From: Xiphydria camelus
Taxonomy: Eukaryota > Arthropoda > Insecta > Hymenoptera > Xiphydriidae
Assembly (NCBI GenBank): GCA_963678675.1
Contig: OY783197.1
Coordinates: 9,799,647 to 9,863,646, forward strand
Direction: 5' to 3'
DNA length: 64,000 bases
The translations under genes and the position numbers were made by a program. Below the pieces are notes generated by a model. That model was not told where the DNA came from, did not search any database, and saw nothing but the letters and a program-made list of their open reading frames with translations. Shown piece by piece: positions 32,240-42,669 of this stretch. Numbering within the stretch: position 1 is the stretch's first letter; every line of letters begins with the position of its first letter.

Positions 32240-32639
32240 CCACGTCCGTACTCCGTCTCTACATGCATGGTCATTCAGCAAACAAACTACGTACACTTTA
32301 TAAAATTTGTCTGAAGTATTATGAAATCACTGGAAACTGCATAATATAAGAAAAATGGTACACTGACTACAAATAGTACCTGAATACAAATAACAAAATA
32401 TTCTACAGTATGGGTCATATATGACCCGAAGACCTTGTACGTGCAGTTTTTTGTAGTCGACAAAATTACATAATTACATGCTTATTTCCATCATGAAAAA
32501 TTATCGTTATAAGAAAGAAATAATGTCTAAAAATTTCAGAAGATTATCTCTAAAGGCATAATAATAACTTATCGATATTGAACGCTGTGGGTCATTATAG
32601 ACCCGAGGGACGTACGAGGGTTAATAGGGAACTTGCCTA

Positions 32640-33488
32640 AAATTTTATTATGCATGAAACACAGCAAACATAATAGTTAAAGTTATTCAAAAAACACAGT
32701 ACCAATAGTAAAAACTTGATTAAAAAACTTTTACCTCAAAAACATTACTTTAAAAGTAGAATGGCCACGCCCCCCCCCCCCCCCCCGTGAAACGCCGAGT
32801 TATGGGCGGCGCCGCGCGTGACGTCACTTCGTGCGTAAACTGTTTGCCTGCGCGCCTTCTAGTACAGTAGACGGGCCGAGAAAATCAATTTTGTTGTCCA
32901 CTTTTCTTTAAAAGTGTCCGAGTTTTTGTTTGTGATGATTAAAATATTTCATTACCTTTAAAACGAAACAAAAATCATCGAAAAATATCAGTTTTTAGTG
33001 AAGTTAGAGGCATCTGTTTACAAGAGCGCGCGGGCGCTACGGCGTGTATTTATGTACAAAATGCGATATCTCGAGAACTATTCATCGTAACAAAATGAGA
33101 TAAAAACCAATCGTTTCGTTTTGAAATTCTCTACATTTTTTCCGCAGTATGTCCCGATAACTTCTCAATAGTTTTCGAGATATTTAACTCTAGATAGCTA
33201 ACCTTCCTTTATGTTATAGGAAGCCATCTAATCCTGATACAAAAAAATATTTCAGACAAGTTTCATATTTTTTAACGTAAAAGCCGAATCTGCATAAAAA
33301 TTGGGGGTTTCCATTTAAAATGTTGAAGCTACCCCTCGCCCCCCAGCGAGGGGGGGGGGAGTTTGATATAGGTAGTTGGATAGAACTTTAAAAAATATTG
33401 AACCCGTGTTTTTTTGTTTTTCTATGCGACGCATATTTTTCAAAATATTCGGCCATCCCGGGACTTTTTTTACACCCTGTATAAAGGG
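32640..33488. repeat. Repeat with poly-C tract and CACCCTGTATAAA end
   Basis: It contains a C17 run (32769-32786), a CRE-like GTGACGTCAC (32819) and ends with ACACCCTGTATAAAG, the mirror of the CAGGGTG termini seen elsewhere. There is no coding evidence. Confidence 0.4.
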
Positions 33489-33489
33489 T

Positions 33490-33835
33490 GGTCCAGGTTT
33501 ATAGTTATTTTCGATATGAGTGCGTGAAGCGCAAGTTTTTAACGAGTGTGAAGTTTGCCGCACGAGCAAAGCGAGTGCACCTATCACACGAGTTAAAAAC
33601 GGCGCGAAACACACGAATATCGAATTTGACTTTTTGTCACCAGTGTCAAAACCGAGGTTGGAGCGTGGGCGCCAGTGAAGAAAAAAGTGTTCACACACTG
33701 CGCATGTACTTTTACGCACTGCGCAGGTTGTTCACACACTGAGCAGCTTCAGTGTGTGAAACACGATTTCACAAGCGTCGAGGACGATCGAAAAACCGAG
33801 GTTTTTGTCACTGAGTGACAAAAAGTACATTAATT
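33490..33835. mobile_element. Solo unit of the TAGTTATTTTCG / GTGACAAAAA repeat family
   Basis: It runs from ATAGTTATTTTCGATATGAG to CACTGAGTGACAAAAAGTA. The same unit appears several times in palindromic nests at 61683-62816. Internal marks are GTTTGCCGCACGAGC, GCGTGGGCGCCAGTGAAG, CACTGCGCAGGTTG and GCGTCGAGGACGATCG. Confidence 0.7.
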
Positions 33836-33839
33836 TTGA

Positions 33840-34390
33840 TATGTGATAGAACAACAAGAATAAAGTAGATTTTCATAAGAAATTTTTTTTCAAAATGTTC
33901 ATTAACAAAGATACAGGGTGTCAAAGTTGTGGGAAAAAATGGTTTTCTCATCATAACTTCTAAACCACTGGACCGATTTCCATGAAATTTCGCACAGACT
34001 AATGTAGTACACCTCTAAGTAATGATTAAAAATTTTCCAGTGGCGTAGATACTGGGGGCCGGTACCCCGTTTCCCCCCCTCCCAATTTTCGGCGCCATTG
34101 GATATTTTACAAGGAAAATTGAATTTTTGGATTTCCTGTTTAATTTGGAAACAAAAATTACCCTTGCAAATTTTTTATTTATGGCTTTGTTTTTGAGATA
34201 TTTGAATGTATAGGGTTGCAGACAGGCCAAAACTTATCATTGAACTACCAAGAAAATACGATATGAGAGGCCAAAACTGTTTTCAACATTTTATTACTGA
34301 CTGGACATATTTACATCAAAGGTACGAAAAAAATAAAATAAATAAATAATCAAATAAATTAGAAAAAAAACATTGTTTCAATCAATTTTC
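33840..34390. other. Repeat-like AT-rich sequence
   Basis: It includes an ACAGGGTGTCAAAGTTG phrase (33913) and CCACTGGACCGATTTCCATGAAAT (33966), typical of insect mobile-element noncoding tails. No gene. Confidence 0.4.
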
Positions 34391-34400
34391 AGCACCTTAA

Positions 34401-34482
34401 CACGTTAAGCGCCAGAGCGGTCCCTAGGGACCGCTGACGAATGAGTTTGTGATGCCACGGCGTTTCCTTGGCGCTTAACGTG
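34401..34482. mobile_element. 82-bp piggyBac-type MITE
   Basis: CACGTTAAGCGCC and GGCGCTTAACGTG are flanked by TTAA (34397-34400 and 34483-34486). A perfect inner palindrome, GCGGTCCCTAGGGACCGC, lies within. Confidence 0.82.
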
Positions 34483-34499
34483 TTAATTCGGTTAGTACA

Positions 34500-35040
34500 A
34501 TTCTTATGTAGGAACTTTATATCGGATATATGTATTGCATATTATATGTATATTTTAGGCCCAGTATACGTATATTCTATTTTTCCATTTACGTATATTA
34601 TACGTATAATTAATATAGATTAATTAGTCGGTCATTTAGCCCTGTCCTATACAAAAAATCTACCTATTCTTACGTATCTGGTATGTACACACGTATACAA
34701 ATTTACGTGTGTATAATACGAGTATACAGATAATTTATGTAAGTGTGTTGTGTGGGTACTTTTGCTTTGATAGATATCGATAATGATATTTTAGAAAGTA
34801 AGATAATAATAGTTAAGGAAAAATGCTACTGCCCCGACTATAGGAAAAAAACTGTAGCCAACTACTGTCAATTAGTTTTAGGTAATAATTTTGTGTGGTC
34901 TTTTCGAACCTTTAATTCTGTGCATATATTACTGCTATGGTACCACAAGCAGAATTACAGCAATATTACTACTGCCAAACTACTGCTGAAATGTTACTGT
35001 CTATTTCCATTTAAATTAATTGAGGTATTTATAAGAATTA
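34500..35040. repeat. Two neighbouring motif arrays: TACGTATA, then GCAGTA / TACTGC
   Basis: From 34505 to 34735 the motif ACGTATA / TATACGT recurs at least eight times in both orientations. From about 34820 to 35005 CTACTGC / GCAGTAG-type words recur about eight times. The frame 34743-35069 is open across it, but its codons follow the motif repeats and I do not regard it as a gene. Confidence 0.5.
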
Positions 35041-35524
35041 ACCCTAGAATGGTACACATGGGTTTCTGATTTTTCCGGCTCGGAGGGGCCGGTCGGTGTT
35101 TTTGTTTTCTGTGACATGGCGCCAAGCTATTTTTTATCCGTGTAGTATTAAAATTTATTCACAACGATGAGTTCGTCTCGTCCAGTTTGTTTTCCTATTT
35201 TACAAATTTTCATTTGAATAATTGCAACATATCTGTCAAATTAAAAAAAGATAGGTTAGGTTGTTTTAAAAAGCACGTGTTAATCGACTTGCGATCCTTC
35301 TCGCACACTTCTGCTGTCTCTATATTAGCCACGCCTCTTACGAGCATAGTGGGGGCCCGGTCGAATGAGGAACTTGCATGATTTGTTCTTATTGGCTTAA
35401 AAAATAGAGTAAATAATTACAATTTCAACGGTATATAAACTTATGGTGGGGTAACATGTTGGATATCTTCACAAATTTGAATTAAACACATAGCGTTTAA
35501 AAGAGCCGCGCAAACAGCGAGAAG

Positions 35525-35745
35525 AAATGTGTGACGTCACGCAACAGTAAAAGCGCAATCGGCTAATCATACTGCGTTCTAGGGCGGGGCGTAGAGATCA
35601 GCAGATATCGCTCCTCGGGAGCACTTGATAGTCATTGGTTGAAATTGAGATTTAGCCAATGATCATCGAATGTGTGACGTCACGCAACAGTAATAGCGTC
35701 TAGGCCAATCATACTGCGTTCTAGGTCGGGGCGTGGTTTAAGCGC
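35525..35745. repeat. Imperfect tandem duplication with TGACGTCA sites
   Basis: Units near 35527 and 35668 share TGTGTGACGTCACGCAACAG and ATCATACTGCGTTCTAGG. Each holds one CRE/ATF palindrome TGACGTCA. Whether this is promoter-derived is unknown. Confidence 0.55.
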
Positions 35746-35803
35746 TTGAGGCACGATTAATTAATTCTTCTTCTCTAATACAGTTATATATTATTAAAAA
35801 ATA

Positions 35804-35941
35804 CAGTGCTCCCTGGCTTTTATAACACGATAGCTTCATTCAGTAAAATTTTTAAGGAAAAATAAATTTCATGCAAGTTCCTCATTCAGCAATTCTTAGA
35901 ATTCTCGGTCCCACTACGGGCGAATTAGCCAGGGAGCACTG
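35804..35941. mobile_element. 138-bp pogo/Tigger-type MITE, TA duplication
   Basis: CAGTGCTCCCTGGCT and AGCCAGGGAGCACTG lie next to TA on both sides (35802-35803 and 35942-35943). The CAGT start fits the pogo branch of Tc1/mariner. A related inner fragment (GAATGAGGAACTTGCATG) occurs at about 35363. Confidence 0.85.
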
Positions 35942-36059
35942 TATATGTATACCGTTCTAGGTTAATAAACAATTATTAGTTTTTATAAAGGTCCATAAAA
36001 TAAAAATTTATATTTATAGGTATCTATGTATTTAAAAGATTTGAAAGAAGTCGGAAAAA

Positions 36060-37390
36060 AATAGTTAGTTAGTTAGTTAAGGATAGTTTTATTTCCGTAT
36101 AGTTTGTACAAAACCTTCTACAGAATACCTCCTCCCTCGTCGCACCGCTTTTAAAAATTATCGCGCACTTTCTAAATCTAATCCTTCATCTAATCCTTGT
36201 AAGGTTAGGGGATCCGCTCTCGATCCTTCTCTGATCAGCCTCTAAAATTCTCTAGCGTACCTACATACAGCCTTCTCCACCTTCCCCTTAAGGCACTCTG
36301 TCAATCTCAGAATCAGCCCCCCCACCTTCCTCACTCCCTCTCCATTTGTCTATTTCTTCTATCCATTTCTTATCTATCTTCTCCCTTGCTTTTTCGCACA
36401 CCCATATGTGATCTAATGTCTCGTTCTTTTTCTTGTATACCCTACATTCTTTGCTCTTGAACCCCTTTTTTCCCTTTTTTCCCTCCTTTCCCACATTCCC
36501 GAACCCAATCTGAACCACTGCTCCTTGTCTTCTTCTCTCACATCTCTATCCTCCCAGTGTTCCTCTCCTATAATCCCTTCTTTCCATTCCTTGAACAGCT
36601 TGCAATACCCCGATCTATCTACTCCTGCCCAATTCTTCTGTATCTCTTGTTTTGTCTTTATTTCTATTCCCTCTTCCATTGTTTCCCCAATCTCCTCCCT
36701 TTCCCTCCCGTTTTGGATTATGCTTAGCATTTCCCCCATCACCCGTTTCCTTAAAGGAGCTTTCCATCCCCCTTCCCCACCTTGATGGGTTCCCGTTCGT
36801 CAATGCCCTTAGTTCTTCCTTTAGGAATATTTTTGGCCATTTGTCTTTCCTCATGGCCAGAATCTCTAGCACATACGCCCAAGCCCTTCTTCTTGTTTCC
36901 AGTTCCATACTTCTTCTCCCTGTCTCCAATCTCCAGATGTACCCGGGTGTATTCCGGCTCAGTCCTGTCGCCATGTTTACGAACCTGCTCTGTACCCTCT
37001 CTATCTCTTCCCACCTTCTTAATCCTCAGATTTCAACTCCGTACAAACACCCCGTTTTGGCCAGCATATCCATCAAATACATCCTCCTCTTCAGCGCCCC
37101 CCCCCCCCTATCTTCGCCCTCCTAAAGATTCCCCAGGCCATGTTCGCCGCCTTCTGTGCTTTCCCCGTCATCTTCTTGATATGCAAGCTATATGAATTCC
37201 CCGCTGTGAATCAGAACCCTAAATACCTATTTGAAGCCTCCTACTACCTCCACCTCTCTTCCCATAATTTCCCACTTTTCTTCTTTTCTCCTTCTTCCTC
37301 CCCTCCTAGGTACCATTATTTTGGTTTTCCCTACATTAATTTCAACCTTCTTCTTCTGTACCAGTTAAGTCCGAAAAAAATATTATATGA
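36060..37390 (-). mobile_element. 3' end of a LINE (non-LTR retrotransposon), broken
   Basis: On the minus strand, frames give the C-terminal part of the reverse transcriptase ORF: LMDMLAKTGCLYGVEI, then RNTPGYIWRLETGRRSMELE, RRAWAYVLEILAMRK, TNGNPSRWGRG, YCKLFKEWKEGIIGEEHW, and a cysteine end ECRVYKKKNETLDHIWVCE. Several frames are needed, and there is a C-run (37101-37109) and stops, so it is dead. The 3' terminus at 36060 carries (AACT)n on the coding strand, a microsatellite tail. Close relatives are frequent in hymenopteran genomes (from memory). The 5' part is missing beyond about 37390. Confidence 0.8.
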
Positions 37391-37600
37391 GACTTTCAAG
37401 GCCTTTGTTCCTTTCTTTTAAATGCGTAAATGGATATAAACAAATATTTATTGTTTCATATAGCCTTATGAATGTATATAAAAACTTAGTAATATTAAGT
37501 CATATAAATACAAGCCTCAAATAATTTAAATTCCGGGGGGGGGGGGGGAATTGGCAATAATATATTTGCAGCAATTCGACAGTAGTATACGTATAAAGAG

Positions 37601-37838
37601 TCCAGGGGAAAAACCCCGTCATCGATATTTTGGGGTGAAACAGGCTCGAAGTGGTTTCTAAAGGATTTTGAGGCGTAGAATCCGATGATGCAATCGGATT
37701 TGGAAAATAACCCTGTCACCTCATCGTTAGGTATAGTTGAATATTAGCTGTACGGCGGAAGAACCCTGTCATCGACAGCTTTAAAACTCATTTTCCTCAA
37801 AATCAGCTTTGAGTCGATGACGGGGTTTTTCCCCTGGA
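37601..37838. mobile_element. 238-bp MITE, TCCAGGGG ends
   Basis: TCCAGGGGAAAAACCCCGTC is mirrored at the right end. The inner arms repeat CCCTGTCATCGA. CAGGGG ends recall hAT elements, but no clean 8-bp duplication is visible. Confidence 0.65.
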
Positions 37839-37869
37839 TTATTTATATGTCCCTACTATTATATATAAC

Positions 37870-38220
37870 ATTATTAAAATTAAACCACGTAGTACTACCT
37901 ATAACTATAGTTATCACAAAGAAATTTGTTACCACGCGTACAGAGTACATTCTCTGTGAGTGCTACACGTGTAGTACTAACGATTGAATGTATTACACGG
38001 AATACAAACGGTTACACTGATAACACGCTACACACGTATATGCAGTGCTTGCTGTAAAATCAATTATCTGTGATAACCACACATATTACTTGTATATCAC
38101 ACCTGACTAAATGAGTACTATATGTGTAGTTATCACAGATTACGGACATTATAGTGATTACTACTGTGCAGCTATTCAGTAGTAACTACACAGCCTGCAG
38201 TAGTACTTTTTGTAAGAGAA
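37870..38220. repeat. Array of TTATCAC / GTGTAGTA motifs
   Basis: Short words TTATCACA, TGTGATAAC, ACACGTGTAGTA and AGTAGTAACTAC recur about a dozen times in both orientations across 350 bases. It is noncoding. It resembles the subterminal arrays of other elements in this window, but I cannot delimit an element here. Confidence 0.5.
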
Positions 38221-38752
38221 GACACATCGAACATCTAAGAAATATGTACTTCAAAATGAATTCACGAAGGGGGAACTCCGTTTCTTAACGAGTCTGATAA
38301 TGTAAAAAGGGAAACTATATTGTCTTTAACCTTTTGTTAGGTGCGTCAGCTGAAGAGACGCCCTTAGTCGCTATGTGTCTGTCAGACCCATATCAGTAAA
38401 TATCTTATTTTTTATAATTGTAACGCGTTCAAAATATAATTAAATGATCAACAATAACTTCCCTTTCTGCAATATACACAGTGCTTTAAAATAAATAAGT
38501 TACAACTTTATTTAGACAAATAAAAAAATGAAAAACAGTTTTAACCGGGGTGTAAAATTCAGGTAAACCATTCTTAGACCATCCCTCTAAGATGTCACAA
38601 AGCGACAATGATGTGGCTCTAATAGTTTTCCAACAATTAGCAAATAGAGAGTTAAGTTTCGTAGACGAAGGTCCTGAAGCTGTACACGAAAATTTCACAC
38701 GATACGTTGATCAGATATCGAATGTAGAACGTTTACTCTCTTCTTTTAGTAG

Positions 38753-39100
38753 CCGTTTGGGTGGCAGGATTAGCTGCGGCAGGAGCTTCCGTTTTGCTGG
38801 CAATACTGGTCGGACTGGCCGTTCTTCAGCTGGCCATGGCCTCTTCGGCGAAACGTGTCGTGGTGTCCTACAGCACGGCTCTTATAGGCAAGGTCGCCCT
38901 TGCTACATTAGCGAGTGAGTATTTTGTCACGTATAATTCCACGATATTGCGTTTACCGCGTGCAAATAGTACTGGCAGGCTACTCGAAGAAAAAGGTCTT
39001 CATAGCACAGATGGCGGTTTCGTTGAAGCACCCGGTCTCAAGTTCTTCTTCGGTCATTGGTGCGAAGTGGTTCTTGTTTCACCAGACGAAATGAGGAGAT
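38753..39100 (+). CDS. Possible two-exon membrane-protein fragment, unrecognised
   Basis: Exon 1 is about 38753-38914 after a strong pyrimidine tract and TTTTAG. It encodes a hydrophobic helix (WVAGLAAAGASVLLAILVG then LAVLQLAMA). A 64-base intron follows (38915 GTGAGT to 38978 CAG), with the codon A|GC joined in phase. Exon 2 is 38979 to the stop at about 39094 (YSKKKVFIAQMAVSLKHP to GAKWFLFHQTK). Intron size and signals are typical for insects. The helix followed by a Lys-rich segment is loosely like Osiris-type proteins, but I do not claim that. The 5' exon(s) were not found; a frame at 38592 (MSQSDNDVALIVFQQL) is only 32 bases away and may be part of the same exon in another frame or noise. 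Confidence 0.4.
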
Positions 39101-39530
39101 ACGCAGGGATATCTGTGCGAAGCCGGAGCGCGCAAAGCGTGCACGCTCATCGCGGCTATATACTCGTATCGTATTATACGTATCTACGTACTTGGCAGCA
39201 GCTGAGAATCGAATGTCTCGCCGTAGATCTCGTTACGGTAAAATGATCGTTTCGAACGTCGACTTCCAGGATAGATTAATTACTGTAGCTGCTATCCAAT
39301 ATGGTTCATATGTGTATAGTGTACCTACACTGTGTCTGTACTTTAAGGTAGTAACTGTCCGTTAAAAAAACCTTAACTTTATCATGCTTTTTTGTTTAAT
39401 TGAAATAAATCTATTTTGTACAGTTAATATGAGAAGACAAAATTTGTCTACCGTTTAGTATAAAAGATACTAACACTTGAAGCTGCTTGAAGAAGCATGG
39501 CTACTAAGGGGAAATAGTAAGTTGGTTTAA

Positions 39531-39813
39531 CACTTTGCCTGCCGTCTCGGTCTATATGATCGAGAAAAAAGTTTTCGCGCAGGCCGTCTCGGTCTATGTG
39601 ACCGAGAATTTTACTTTTGCACATAATTTAGTAAAGACTTTTTGAACATAATTTAGTCAAGAATAGGAATTTTGAAAAAAATGTAGTCGTTAGTACACTT
39701 ATAAAAGTCTGTCTGCGCATTGTGGCCTGGAGGGAAAATTTTTTACCCACTTGGCAAAACCACCGTCGGTGTCAAGGTAAAAAGTCGCTTTGAGCCCTAC
39801 GGCAGTGAAAGTG
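39531..39813. mobile_element. 283-bp piggyBac-type MITE
   Basis: CACTTTGCCTGCCGTCTCGG and the mirrored end CGGCAGTGAAAGTG lie between TTAA copies (39527-39530 and 39814-39817). The phrase GCCGTCTCGGTCTATRTGA is repeated inside. Confidence 0.85.
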
Positions 39814-39989
39814 TTAAAAATCTGTTATTTACTCGAAAATGAGGAACTTAACAGAAAGAAAAAACGGTTAATGTTAACATAATAATTCCATGCATATGAA
39901 AGCAAAATTTTGAAGTTATTGACCGTTCAGCTACTGAGAAATTAATTGTTAAAGACGAACCTCACGGTATTTTTCAGTCTAATCTACGA

Positions 39990-40015
39990 TATATATATAT
40001 ATATATATATATATT
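39990..40015. repeat. (TA)n microsatellite
   Basis: About 13 TA units. Confidence 0.9.
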
Positions 40016-40315
40016 GTCAGAATTTATTTTCTTGTTTCGTTCGGATACACTACATATGTATATTCTAACATAGCTTTCTAGTACCTCATGAGGTCTTTAT
40101 TATTATGTATTGTAATAATACTAGGGGGCGTCCGCCCCCTGCTCGCTTCGCTCGCCAACCCCCGGGGGGCTATTGCCCCCGCGCCGCTGTCGCGGCGCTC
40201 CCCCAAGTTTGTAGGGGACGACGGTCGGTCAACGGACTTATCTCGCGACGCTTCGCGTCGCTCGAATTCGACAAAACGCCGGCCAAACGGGTAGACGGGC
40301 CTGCCAACCCCCAAC

Positions 40316-41766
40316 TAGCAAAATAGACCTCTAAAAGAACGATAAGATTTCATAACTATCGTATAGCGCCGCTTGAAGAACAACTTTATTTTTTAAAGCG
40401 TCTCAATACGACAATTTTGTCGTCAAATAGAGGGGTCTCTGTAATGCTGTTGTATAGACGCTCTTAGAACTCATATTATAAGATAAAGAAATACTCTAAG
40501 TCTACAAATTTTGTAACAATTGCATAACGTCTTATATAACCCTTATAAAATTATTTTAAAAGAATCTTATACAAATTGTAATACAGCTGCATAGCTATTG
40601 TATTAGCGACGTTAAAAGTTAGTTGTAATGGAAATTGTATAAACAGTTGTATTGAGGTTCCTTAAGAAAAGTAATAAGATTGTTACTTTACGCAGAAGTA
40701 AACACATTACACAATAAGTATGAAAGGATTTTATAATCATCCTATAACTACAACAGTGTACTCTCTTATAAAGAGCTTATAGAATAAAAATGTAGTTCCC
40801 AGGAATAAAGTTATCTCAAGTTCTGCGTTATAAAATCTGTTTATACATACATAACCTAATAATACTATAATAGATTAATGTAAGTCGTATACGCCCCACG
40901 CGGCCTGAACGGAAAGTCTTCAAAAATCGGTCCGGCACGGAACGAGTTAACGACGTGCAAATACTTCGTAAATTTATCGTGAATGCACTGTCTTCATAAA
41001 ATTTTTGAATTAAAAAATAACAAAATTGATATAATAATGGTGTTTCAAACAGTGCAAATTGTACCGAATTATTCCATAAATAATGAATAATTAATTATCA
41101 TAATCGCTACTGTTTTGAAAAAGAAAGTATCAAATTATTTTATAAAATTTAATGAGAAGAACCTTCGAGAGAAGTCATTATCATGTCCGGTTCCTATATA
41201 TAACTAGAGTCGACCGACACCACTTGAAGAGTCGGTGGCTCAATTGGTAGAGTGCGAAGTATTCCCAGTTTCGAAGCAGCTCGTCCTAAAGATCGCAGGT
41301 TCGAGTCCCGGTAGGGTATGAAAAAAAAAATCGACACTACTAAGGCGGGTTGGCAGGGCGGGTTGGCAGGCTTGTGAACGTATACCGACGGATGGCATCA
41401 CTTTTTTCTCGCCACAGCTCGAGGCGATAAAAAGTAAAATACACTTAAACCGCAGAATAACAGCACTGTTATACAATAGTTTTATAGCAGTTCTCAAACA
41501 GTTTTGTAAATGTATTGTATAAGGAATCTCTCTCTCCTGAAGACATACTTATAGGACAGTTTTATAATCATCACATTGATTATCTTATAACGGTTGTGTA
41601 GTTTACTAAAGGATCTTCTAAAAGTACTGAACTGTTGTATAAACCGGGGCCCTTTTTGGTTGTAAAGACATTGTATAGTGGGTTATAGCCACATTATAAG
41701 ATTTTCACGTTTATATAAGATATGTTGTATAGTAGTTCTAACAGCCTTTATAAAATTAGTTTTGCT
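40316..41766. mobile_element. Insert with TTATAAG / TTGTATA motif arrays inside Helitron copy 2
   Basis: It is bounded by TAGCAAAATAG on the left and the loosely mirrored TTTTGCTA on the right. Words such as TTGTATA, TATAAGA and TTATAA recur throughout 40330-40870 and 41450-41760. A tRNA-like block sits near its centre. It is absent from Helitron copy 1. The exact ends and target duplication are uncertain. Confidence 0.5.
41228..41330 (+). tRNA. tRNA-like sequence, probably a SINE head or tRNA relic
   Basis: It has an A-box-like TGGCTCAATTGGTAGAG and a B box GGTTCGAGTCC, with a CTCGTCCTAAAGATCGC anticodon-arm-like segment between. The spacing from A to B box is about 50 bases, longer than a plain tRNA, because extra sequence (TATTCCCAGTTTCGAAG) is present. 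It is followed by GGTAGGGTATGAAAAAAAAA. I read it as a tRNA-derived SINE start or pseudogene rather than a working tRNA. Confidence 0.5.
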
Positions 41767-42669
41767 ACTTGGGCCGTGGGTGACCCATGATGTAATACAA
41801 AATTACCGTATAGTAATCTGCTTGGCTGGTTTGCAGCGCGCCGAACGACGACCGATAGTATACTACAGCCGATTGGTGACCGACGCGCTGCAGGGGACGG
41901 GAAATATTTTGAAGGAAAACTGTGTGTTTAAAGTGAAACTTCTTTGCTGAGGGTAGTGAAATCGCGCGACGTGTAACGAAATACACACTTTCGCGCTCTC
42001 CACCCTGCCTCACTCAACGCTCTCGACCGTGCCCCATTCCACCGCTCATGAGGCGACGCAGTGTCGGATTTCTACTGAGGACGAAAGAAAGAAACCAGTA
42101 ATCGATGGTCCATATCATGATCCCCGTATGCTCTTTTATGCCGGCCACAGACGCTACGATCTACCGTACGGTCCACCGTACGGTGGCAGACCTGTGCAGG
42201 CAGACCGGAGCGTGTATGGGGAGCGGTGGCAGACCTGCACAGGCGACCGGAGCAAGATCGAAAATCAGTTCCTTTTTTCTAGTGCGACCGTACGGTAAAC
42301 CGTAGCGTGTATGCGAGTCCCCAGACGCCTCATACGACATAAATTGTCGTAGAGTTTTTTCCGTCATGGTAATCATGTGAAGCCGACGATATGTAATGAT
42401 CTGTTCGACTGGCTTGCAACGCCGGCCAAACGGGTAGACGGACCTCTGCTCGACTGGCTTGCTTCGCACCGATCGACGATCGATAGCATACTGCATCCCA
42501 TTGGCGGCCGACGTGTGGGAGGGGGGGGGGGGGGACGCGGTTGGTGGGAGGACGCCGCGGTAGGCGATAGGTGGACCGATGCATCAGTGGGCGATTGGTG
42601 GGTGGGTTTCGGATAGTTCGGTCGGTCGTCGATCCGAAAAACTATTTTATAGAATAGAGAGAAGAGATG

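Larger units (their letters stand above)
31193..32620 (+). mobile_element. Truncated piggyBac-like transposon, TTAA duplication
   Basis: The ends CCCTCGTACGG and CGTACGAGGG are flanked by TTAA (31189-31192 and 32621-32624), diagnostic of piggyBac. The palindrome GGGTCATATATGACCC sits near both ends (31228 and 32404), a likely transposase-binding motif. Only the N-terminal part of a transposase remains inside. At 1.4 kb it is internally deleted (complete elements are about 2.4 kb). Confidence 0.88.
40121..42663 (-). mobile_element. Helitron-like element, copy 2, longer and interrupted
   Basis: It has the same 3' hairpin/CTAG end (40121) and 5' end (about 42663) as copy 1 at 24100-24730. Copy 1 reads straight from CTGCCAACC to GTGGGTGACCCATGATG. 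Here 1.46 kb of foreign DNA (about 40313-41772) lies between these words, and a further 450 bases near 41845-42285 are extra, including GTACGGTGGCAGACCTG repeats. Confidence 0.7.

Noticed and set aside
34743..35069. 108-aa frame
   Set aside because: It follows short repeated DNA words (TACTGC arrays). No domain and no splice support.
36525..37421. Plus-strand frames rich in Ser/Pro/Leu
   Set aside because: Antisense shadows of the LINE reverse-transcriptase C terminus on the minus strand.
41228..41330. Functional tRNA gene
   Set aside because: A and B boxes are present, but the A-to-B distance and extra internal bases do not allow a normal cloverleaf, and a poly-A-like run follows. SINE head or relic fits better.
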